From IMG/VR virus record IMGVR_UViG_3300036944_000085, positions 1-33,057 of that record: a DNA stretch of 33,057 nt; one strand, given 5' to 3'. The translations under genes were made by a program, and so were the position numbers. The notes under the pieces are model-generated. The model was not told the DNA's origin and made no database searches. It saw only the letters and a program-made list of their open reading frames with translations. How positions within the stretch are numbered: position 1 is the stretch's first letter; every line of letters begins with the position of its first letter. This DNA comes from a virus. This document shows positions 27,583 through 33,057 of this stretch, one piece after another.

Positions 27583-29156
27583 TGGACTTAACTAAACTGT
27601 CTGATGATGATTTGATGGCGCTAAAGTCTGGTGATCTGACAAAAATGTCAGATGCTGGATTGATGGCATTAAAAGGTGGGTCCACACAAGAAACTCAAAC
27701 AAAGCCATCATTGATGGAGTCATTTGAGCGTGGACTTGGCCTTACTTATCGTGCCGCTGCCCCAACACTTGCTGGCGCTCAAATTGGTTCGTATGGTGGC
27801 CCTATGGGGGCTGTTATTGGCTCTGTGGCTGTTCCTGCTGCTGATGCTGTTAATTCTCTTATCAACTTAATTGCGTCACCATTTACAGATAAACGATTGA
27901 TCCCGGCATCTCAAGCAATTCAAAACTTGATGACAAGCGCCGGGGTTCCGGCTGCTCCAGAAACACAGAGTCCAACTGAGCGTGTATTGAGTTCTGGTGT
28001 TGAATCAATGACTGGAGTGGCTAGAACTATCCCGTCATTGATAAAAGCGTCTACAACAGCAGCTTCACCTGTTACTCGTAATGTTGCTGAACAACTTTCA
28101 ATTGCGCCAAGGACTCAGGCGGTTGTTGCTCCATCATCTGTAATGGCTGGTCAGACAGTAACAGAGGCCACTGGTAATCCTTTGTATGGTGCTGCCACTA
28201 CATTGGCAACAGGTGCTGCTGGAAGCATGAAGCGTCCACAAACTCAGCAAGCATCATCTACTGAGGTTTTGGACAGAATTGCAACTGATCGTTATGCTCA
28301 ATTGCAGCAATCTGGCATTGAACTTAAATCAGACAATTTTGTTCAGTCTATGCAAGGGATTGCCAAAGGTTTGCGTGATGAGGGCTATACGCCAAAAGCG
28401 TATCCAAAAATCTCTGGAGCTATTGAAGAACTTACTTCAACTGCCCAACCAAAAGATTGGACTGAATTGCAAGCCTTGCGGAAAATGATTCGTGCAGGTC
28501 AAAAAAGTCTTGATCCAGAAGAAAAGCGTATCGCTTCAATTCTTCTTGACGAATACGACAACTACCTCATGAATGTTCCAAAGGAAGCAATTGTTTCTGG
28601 TGATATGAAAAATGCTGGTCAATTGTGGTCTGAGGCTCGCAACGCTTATTCAAGGATGAAGAAGTCTGAAGTATTTGAAGATATGCTTTCTGAAGCAAAA
28701 TTGGACCGTAGCAAGTTTACGCAATCTGGTGAAGAAAATTCTTTAGCAAAACAATTGCGACAGCTTGCTAAAAACGACAAAAAAATGCGTTTGTTCACAA
28801 AAGACGAGCGTGATGCGATTGAAAAAGTAGCCAAGGGTGGAACAACGCAAAATATGCTGAAGTTCTTTGGTAGATTTGCTCCAACAGGACCAGTAAGCGG
28901 ATTGTTTACTGGTGGGGCTACTGTCATGGCTCCTGCTGTTGGTATTCCAATGGCTTTGGGTGCTGCTGGTTCACGAATTGCAGCAACAAATATGCGTAGA
29001 AACAGCATAGAAGACTTGGCAAACATCATGCGTATGGGGCAAACACCACAAATTTCTGGTGGCCCATTCAGGGCTGTTCCTGCAACTACTGTGCGTGGTT
29101 TACTTTCAATGCAAGACCTTGAAGAACAACAACGCAACTTAATGGGTATTCAATAA
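27582..29156 (+). CDS. Internal virion protein with LSDDDLMALKSGDL repeats
   Basis: A 524-residue protein. It opens with two copies of a short motif, LTKLSDDDLMALKSGD and LTKMSDAGLMALKGG, seen at the start of many large phage ejection proteins. Two hydrophobic stretches, about 62-95 and 440-470, are glycine- and alanine-rich, and the middle is helical and charged. It could insert into the host membrane during DNA entry. It overlaps the previous stop codon by one base. Confidence 0.75.
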   Translation: MDLTKLSDDDLMALKSGDLTKMSDAGLMALKGGSTQETQTKPSLMESFERGLGLTYRAAAPTLAGAQIGSYGGPMGAVIGSVAVPAADAVNSLINLIASPFTDKRLIPASQAIQNLMTSAGVPAAPETQSPTERVLSSGVESMTGVARTIPSLIKASTTAASPVTRNVAEQLSIAPRTQAVVAPSSVMAGQTVTEATGNPLYGAATTLATGAAGSMKRPQTQQASSTEVLDRIATDRYAQLQQSGIELKSDNFVQSMQGIAKGLRDEGYTPKAYPKISGAIEELTSTAQPKDWTELQALRKMIRAGQKSLDPEEKRIASILLDEYDNYLMNVPKEAIVSGDMKNAGQLWSEARNAYSRMKKSEVFEDMLSEAKLDRSKFTQSGEENSLAKQLRQLAKNDKKMRLFTKDERDAIEKVAKGGTTQNMLKFFGRFAPTGPVSGLFTGGATVMAPAVGIPMALGAAGSRIAATNMRRNSIEDLANIMRMGQTPQISGGPFRAVPATTVRGLLSMQDLEEQQRNLMGIQ

Positions 29157-29165
29157 GGATTAATC

Positions 29166-30494
29166 ATGGCAAAGACAAAGATTTCAGAGTGGTCGGCAAC
29201 CCCGGCAAACAATACCGATATTGACGGGATTAACATTGCTGAAGGCTGCGCTCCAAGCGGCATCAATGATGCTATTCGGGAAATGATGGCGCAGGTTAAA
29301 GACCTGTATGCTGGCACAACTGGTGATGCAACTGCTGTTGCTGGTGGTGGTACTGGTGCAACAACAGCATCTGCTGCACGAACAAACCTTGGTGTTGCCA
29401 TTGGTACTGATGTTCAAGCCTACGATGCTCAACTAAGCACATTGGCTGGCGCATCTGCTGATCGAGCAACCTTCTTGGCTTCTGAGCAAGGCTTTGGCTT
29501 CCGCAACCGCATCATCAACGGCAACATGGCGATTGACCAGCGTAATGCTGGGGCAGAGATTAACCCTGCTGTTTCTGGAAGCTATTACCTTGACCGTTGG
29601 ATTGTTCAATCATCCCAAACAGGAAAGTTCAAGATTGGTCAAAGTGCTGGAGCAGTTACGCCCCCGTCCGGGTTTACAAAATACTTAGGATGCACTTCTT
29701 TGTCGGCTTACTCCGTTGTGGCTGCGGATGCGTTTAACGTGGGTCAGCGACTTGAAGGTCTTAACGTATCTGACTTGGCTTGGGGCACAGCTTCAGCCGC
29801 CACTGTTAGATTGTCTTTCTGGGTTTACTCAAGTTTGACTGGTACTTTTGGTGGATCGGTTCAAAACAGCGCCAGCGATAGGTCTTATCCGTTTTCCTAC
29901 ACAGTCTCTGCTGCCAACACATGGGAGTTGGAGACAATCACCATTCCCGGCGACACAACAGGAACTTGGTTGACAGATAGTGGTGTTGGCATCCGTTTGT
30001 TTTTCAGCCTTGGAACCGGGTCAACTCAAAGCGGTACGGCAGGTGCTTGGGCCGCAGGAAACTTTCGATCTGTTACAGGCGCTGTCTCTGTTGTCGGCAC
30101 AAACGGAGCCACCTTCTACATCACAGGCGTACAGCTTGAAGCTGGCAGCGTTGCAACCCCATTTGAGCGCAGGGATTTTGGGCGTGAATTGATGATGGCA
30201 CAACGTTATTATCAAATCACAAATTCGTATTTCGCTATTACAGAGCCGAGCACCCAAACAAGGACAACGGGATCACCTAGCCTTAAAGTAAACATGCGGG
30301 CACAGCCCACTGTTTCTTTTATTCCGGGCACGGCTTTTCATCGACCCGCAATCGCTTTTTATAGCGTTACATCCGTGGTATCTGGGGGTTCTGCTGATGG
30401 TGGTGGGTACGTTACCGTGGATATTGCATCCGGAGCCGGTACTCTGTGCTCCGGGCAAATGAACAACGGTTTGATCTATTCAGCGGAGCTTTAA
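29166..30494 (+). CDS. Tail fibre or tailspike protein
   Basis: A 442-residue protein. The N-terminal [42 protein letters not shown] is the standard virion-attachment start of many podovirus fibres. After a G/A-rich linker, [18 protein letters not shown] (about 113-130) opens a beta-rich carbohydrate-binding-type domain ending [18 protein letters not shown]. The C-terminal 90 residues are probably the receptor-binding part. A 53-residue protein follows immediately. Confidence 0.88.
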   Translation: MAKTKISEWSATPANNTDIDGINIAEGCAPSGINDAIREMMAQVKDLYAGTTGDATAVAGGGTGATTASAARTNLGVAIGTDVQAYDAQLSTLAGASADRATFLASEQGFGFRNRIINGNMAIDQRNAGAEINPAVSGSYYLDRWIVQSSQTGKFKIGQSAGAVTPPSGFTKYLGCTSLSAYSVVAADAFNVGQRLEGLNVSDLAWGTASAATVRLSFWVYSSLTGTFGGSVQNSASDRSYPFSYTVSAANTWELETITIPGDTTGTWLTDSGVGIRLFFSLGTGSTQSGTAGAWAAGNFRSVTGAVSVVGTNGATFYITGVQLEAGSVATPFERRDFGRELMMAQRYYQITNSYFAITEPSTQTRTTGSPSLKVNMRAQPTVSFIPGTAFHRPAIAFYSVTSVVSGGSADGGGYVTVDIASGAGTLCSGQMNNGLIYSAEL

Positions 30495-30495
30495 T

Positions 30496-30657
30496 ATGTA
30501 CAAAATTCTTCCCGAGACACTAGAAGGTCGTCAGTTTGTTCGCCGACTTGCTGACGGTGCTTGCATCCCATTCGATCCCGCCAACACAGACTACCAAGCG
30601 TACCTGAAGTGGCTGGACGAGGGCAACACGCCATTGGCTGCTGACGAACAAGAGTAA
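30496..30657 (+). CDS. Small fibre-associated protein (53 aa)
   Basis: A 53-residue protein whose ATG comes one base after the fibre stop. [41 protein letters not shown] matches a short domain found at fibre C-termini or as separate gene just after the fibre, perhaps an assembly helper. The phrase is common, the function unproven. Confidence 0.8.
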   Translation: MYKILPETLEGRQFVRRLADGACIPFDPANTDYQAYLKWLDEGNTPLAADEQE

Positions 30658-30662
30658 CCATT

Positions 30663-30842
30663 ATGAGTACCATTGATAAAACTGATGCACGACTATCAAC
30701 CCATGAAGAAGTCTGTGCCATTCGGTATGAGCAAATCAATGCACGACTCAAGCGCATTGAAGGCATTATGATGAAGACCGCTGGTCTGATGATTATGTCA
30801 ATGGCTGGCACAATCTTTTCTGCTGTCTGGATACTCAAATGA
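30663..30842 (+). CDS. XhlA-like coiled-coil membrane protein (59 aa)
   Basis: A 59-residue protein. An N-terminal coiled coil (ARLSTHEEVCAIRYEQINARLKRIEG) precedes one membrane segment (MMKTAGLMIMSMAGTIFSAVWIL). This is the layout of hemolysin XhlA and similar lysis-associated proteins. Its stop overlaps the next start (ATGA). Probable accessory to holin action. Confidence 0.8.
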   Translation: MSTIDKTDARLSTHEEVCAIRYEQINARLKRIEGIMMKTAGLMIMSMAGTIFSAVWILK

Positions 30843-30937
30843 AAGAATTTGTCGAGGCTTTTGTCTCGGCAATTCTGATTGTCGGCATTGTTATCTGGAC
30901 AGCCAGAGTTTTGGTTGAAATGTTATGGACCCGCTAA
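30839..30937 (+). CDS. Tiny single-pass membrane protein (32 aa)
   Basis: A 32-residue protein, MKEFVEAFVSAILIVGIVIW..., with one transmembrane helix and a short end EMLWTR. It overlaps both neighbours (ATGA upstream, 13 bases downstream). Its place in the lysis block suggests a lysis or membrane-modulating role. Confidence 0.65.
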   Translation: MKEFVEAFVSAILIVGIVIWTARVLVEMLWTR

Positions 30938-31416
30938 CGGCACTCGCTGCGGTATCTGCCGCAGTAAACCTTGTTAAGAAAGCTGTCAAGACTGTTGACG
31001 ATGTTCGCAGTCTTGGCCCTGTCTTGGGCAAGTACTTTGATGCCAAGGCTGATGCGGTCAAGGTGCTTGAAGAGGCCAACAAGGGTGGCTTTGCTGGCTC
31101 CAACATGGCTAAAGCTGTTGAACTAGAGCTTGCTATTGCCGAGGCCGAAAAGTTTGAGCTTCAGGTTAAGGATTTGTTTTTTCCTCACAACATGGATGTG
31201 TGGGAAAAGATTATTAATCGCCGTGCTCAAATGGATGCAGATGACAAGGCACAGCGCAGAAGGGCTGCTGATGCTGCTGTTCAACTGCGTAAGAAGCGCA
31301 AAGCTGCATTTGAATTGTGGACCGCTATCGCATTGGCCTTGTTTGTCTTTGTCATTCTGATGTGGGTTGGCCTTGAGATCGTCTACTACTGCCGGGAAGT
31401 CAAATGTGGAAACTAA
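30925..31416 (+). CDS. Membrane-anchored coiled-coil protein in lysis region
   Basis: A 163-residue protein. Residues 1-110 are helical (MDPLTALAAVSAAVNLVKKAVKTVDDVRSLGPVLG and MAKAVELELAIAEAEKFELQVKDLFF), residues 95-125 basic, and a C-terminal membrane helix lies near 131-152 (IALALFVFVILMWVGLEIVYY). Related proteins are common before lysis genes in environmental podoviruses. Topology is C-tail-anchored, which does not suit a canonical inner-membrane spanin. Function unknown. Confidence 0.75.
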   Translation: MDPLTALAAVSAAVNLVKKAVKTVDDVRSLGPVLGKYFDAKADAVKVLEEANKGGFAGSNMAKAVELELAIAEAEKFELQVKDLFFPHNMDVWEKIINRRAQMDADDKAQRRRAADAAVQLRKKRKAAFELWTAIALALFVFVILMWVGLEIVYYCREVKCGN

Positions 31417-31613
31417 TCCCTCTGCTGTTTCTGGTTGGCTGCGATGAGTCCTACAGGTACTTTTGCCAGAACCCTGACAACTTCCAAAAGGAGCAATGTC
31501 AGAAGCCCCGCTGCCAATTTACGCAAACCTGCCCTGAATACATGATTGCGCCTGTCTTGGAGAAACAAATTGAGCAAACCAAACCAGCCGCCGAGCCAAC
31601 GCCTGTCCGCTGA
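31404..31613 (+). CDS. Cysteine-rich lipoprotein, outer-membrane spanin candidate
   Basis: A 69-residue protein. MWKLIPLLFLVGCDES is a short signal ending in a lipobox (LVGC), so C13 should be lipidated. The mature part has five more cysteines in YRYFCQNPDNFQKEQCQKPRCQFTQTCPEY, a recurrent pattern in phage lysis blocks, then a proline-rich tail. Rz1-type o-spanins are similar short lipoproteins but usually lack these cysteines. Role as spanin partner is inferred. Confidence 0.72.
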   Translation: MWKLIPLLFLVGCDESYRYFCQNPDNFQKEQCQKPRCQFTQTCPEYMIAPVLEKQIEQTKPAAEPTPVR

Positions 31614-31881
31614 ACAGATACAGGTCCGCATTTGGGCCTTTGTCGTTATTGCTGTGACGCTGATTCTGATGTTTATTGTGGGCGCTATGCTGTACTCAGT
31701 GACATTCGTGACGCAGCCAATCAAGGCAATGGCTCCAATAGATCAGGCTTACACCAAGATGCTGAACGACATTGTGCTGCTAATTGTTGGTGGCATTGGC
31801 GGCATCATGGGTAAACGTGTGGTGAGTGAAGTGACCAAACCTAAAGAGGATAAAGATGTTTCCATTGACAGCACTACTTGA
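31570..31881 (+). CDS. Holin-like membrane protein, probable TTG start
   Basis: A 103-residue protein using TTG at 31570, preceded by GGAG seven bases before it; no in-frame ATG gives a full N-terminus. Two membrane helices are clear: IWAFVVIAVTLILMFIVGAMLYSVTFV (about 22-48) and NDIVLLIVGGIGGIMG (about 66-82), with a short acidic tail. It overlaps the lipoprotein by 44 bases. A holin or antiholin role fits the location. Confidence 0.7.
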   Translation: MSKPNQPPSQRLSAEQIQVRIWAFVVIAVTLILMFIVGAMLYSVTFVTQPIKAMAPIDQAYTKMLNDIVLLIVGGIGGIMGKRVVSEVTKPKEDKDVSIDSTT

Positions 31882-32278
31882 GGTTGGCGGCAAGCTGGTT
31901 GATAAGCTGATTCCCGATCCTGAAGCCAAAGCCAAAGCGCAAATGGAATTGGCAAAGATGGCTCAAGACGGTGAGTTGGCAAAGATGGCTAACGACACCA
32001 AGTTGTTTGAGACTGAGCAAAACAACCTAACAGACCGCTTAAAAGCAGATATGGCATCTGACTCTTGGCTGTCTAAGAATATTCGCCCTATGACCCTCCT
32101 ATTGATTCTGGGAGGCTATTTCACCTTTGCCATGATGTCGGCATTTGATTACGACACCAATCGCAGTTATGTTGAACTGCTTGGGCAATGGGGTATGTTG
32201 GTGATGAGCTTCTACTTTGGTGGCCGTACCCTTGAAAAAATCATGGACATGAAATCTGACAAGAAGGACAAACAGTGA
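31856..32278 (+). CDS. Holin of the 3TM superfamily
   Basis: A 140-residue protein of the Holin_3TMs type. An N-terminal amphipathic part (LLEVGGKLVDKLIPDPEAKAKAQMELAKM) is followed by SWLSKNIRPMTLLLILGGYFTFAMMSAF and a C-terminal YFGGRTLEKIMDM, the family's ending. It controls membrane-hole timing for the endolysin. AGAGGA lies ahead of the ATG; its stop overlaps the endolysin start in GTGA. Confidence 0.88.
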   Translation: MFPLTALLEVGGKLVDKLIPDPEAKAKAQMELAKMAQDGELAKMANDTKLFETEQNNLTDRLKADMASDSWLSKNIRPMTLLLILGGYFTFAMMSAFDYDTNRSYVELLGQWGMLVMSFYFGGRTLEKIMDMKSDKKDKQ

Positions 32279-32871
32279 TTACTGCTGAACAACTCAAAGC
32301 ACTCAAGATTGATGCAGACTGGCTGGAGCCTTTGAATGAGGCCATGCAGCGTTACGAGATCAATACTCCTTTGAGGATGGCTGCTTTCATTGGTCAGTGC
32401 GCCCATGAATCTGGCAACTTCAAGACCCTGCAAGAGAACCTGAATTACTCTGCTGAAGGTCTGTGCCGTGTGTGGCCTTCACGCTTTCCAAACTTGGAAG
32501 CTGCTAAACCGTATCACCGCAACCCTGACAAGATTGCCAACAAGGTCTATGGTGGCCGTATGGGTAACGGTACTGAAGAAACAGGTGATGGAAGCCTTTA
32601 CAAAGGCCGTGGCTTGATCCAATTGACTGGCAAGGACAACTACACCCTGTGCGGTGATGCGCTTGCTGTTGACTTCATTCATTCCCCTGACCTGATTCTT
32701 GCTCCAAAGTATGCAGCACTTTCAGCAGCGTGGTTCTGGAATAAGCGAGGTCTTAACAAAGAGGCAGACGCAAAAGACTATACCGCCATGACTAAGAAGA
32801 TCAATGGCGGTGTGATAGGTTTGGATGACCGCATCAAGCATATGAAGCACGTTCTAGAAGTATTGAATTAA
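32275..32871 (+). CDS. Endolysin, glycoside hydrolase family 19
   Basis: A 198-residue enzyme that cuts peptidoglycan glycan chains. CAHESGNFK holds the catalytic E45; KGRGLIQLTGKDNY is the GH19 substrate-cleft motif, and AALSAAWFWNKRGLNKEAD, TKKINGG follow the family. There is no signal peptide, so it depends on the holin. GTG start with AAGGA nine bases before; it overlaps the holin stop. Cell-wall-binding domain absent, normal for Gram-negative phages. Confidence 0.92.
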   Translation: MITAEQLKALKIDADWLEPLNEAMQRYEINTPLRMAAFIGQCAHESGNFKTLQENLNYSAEGLCRVWPSRFPNLEAAKPYHRNPDKIANKVYGGRMGNGTEETGDGSLYKGRGLIQLTGKDNYTLCGDALAVDFIHSPDLILAPKYAALSAAWFWNKRGLNKEADAKDYTAMTKKINGGVIGLDDRIKHMKHVLEVLN

Positions 32872-32918
32872 TAGGCTAATGTCATAACCTGTTCATAATT
32901 AGCGATTTCAATAGCGCC

Positions 32919-33057
32919 ATGATAAAGCGCGTAGACATTCGAAAGCAATCTGTGCAAGACCAGTTGTCTGCACTGCAAGCAATCTGTTTGCCTTATGACA
33001 CACCTGTTGATACAAATTTTGGTTGCTGGTGGGTTGCTTGTCAAGACGGTGTTGATG
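32919..33057 (+). CDS. GNAT acetyltransferase-like protein, cut by the window edge
   Basis: A frame open to the right edge (46 codons seen), starting MIKRVDIRKQSVQDQLSALQAICLPYDTP, then GCWWVACQDGVD. The first strand and helix plus a WW-containing strand look like the N-terminal part of a GNAT acetyltransferase. There is no clear ribosome site in the 48-base gap after the endolysin; a CATAAT box at 32894 could be a -10. The acetyl-CoA motif lies beyond the edge, so the call is tentative. Confidence 0.5.
   Translation, partial: MIKRVDIRKQSVQDQLSALQAICLPYDTPVDTNFGCWWVACQDGVD

Overview
The window is a 33 kb piece of a tailed double-stranded DNA phage, or a prophage with no visible lysogeny genes. 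It is almost fully coding, with short intergenic gaps and pervasive ATGA, TGATG or TAATG stop/start overlaps. The head genes combine a P22-like portal, a DUF5309 (SU10-type) major capsid protein, an SU10-type adaptor and a gp10-like beta-propeller tail protein. There is no tape measure, sheath or long-tail module. This suggests a podovirus-like phage of a Gram-negative host. A holin plus GH19 endolysin, moderate GC and the families of the small genes fit a freshwater or environmental proteobacterium, perhaps Burkholderiales, but the host is inference. No integrase, CI-like repressor, RNA polymerase, DNA polymerase, tRNA or CRISPR array is seen. The right edge cuts a GNAT-like gene, so the genome continues.

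Layout. (1) 68-3029, minus strand: an early leftward operon of many very small genes with an ERF-type annealing protein, an SSB-like protein, a winged-helix protein, a MazG-like protein, a DUF3310 protein and a PGDYG protein. (2) 3030-3137: a divergent control region with a 17-base operator-like motif. (3) 3138-10057, plus strand: a rightward early/middle operon. It has a promoter and folded RNA leader (4101-4200) before a replication initiator, an orphan C5 cytosine methyltransferase with a second long reading frame inside it, a PD-(D/E)XK nuclease, NinB, a Ref-like nuclease and a run of cysteine-rich microproteins. (4) 9984-10461: two small minus-strand genes and a second copy of the divergent control region. 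(5) 10462-12958: small basic proteins and a large ADP-ribosyltransferase-like protein. (6) 13016-20341: packaging and head genes (TerS, TerL, portal, scaffold, capsid), ended by a strong terminator. (7) 20425-30657: adaptor, a homing endonuclease, tail, internal-virion and tail-fibre genes. (8) 30663-32871: membrane and lysis cassette ending in the endolysin. (9) 32919 to the edge: a partial acetyltransferase-like gene.

How it works together: ERF, SSB-like protein, NinB, Ref-like nuclease and the VRR-type nuclease form a recombination-based DNA metabolism set alongside the initiator. The orphan methyltransferase probably protects phage DNA from restriction. The two matching control regions probably let one regulator act on both the early divergent operons and the middle/late block.

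Most notable signals: the folded RNA at 4135-4200 with its own promoter; a nearly full-length overlapping frame in the methyltransferase gene, broken by a single amber codon; the duplicated divergent control module; the ADP-ribosyltransferase-like virion-region protein; and an exact 20-residue repeat array in a tail protein. Functional names come from motif recognition and memory of families. No database search was run.
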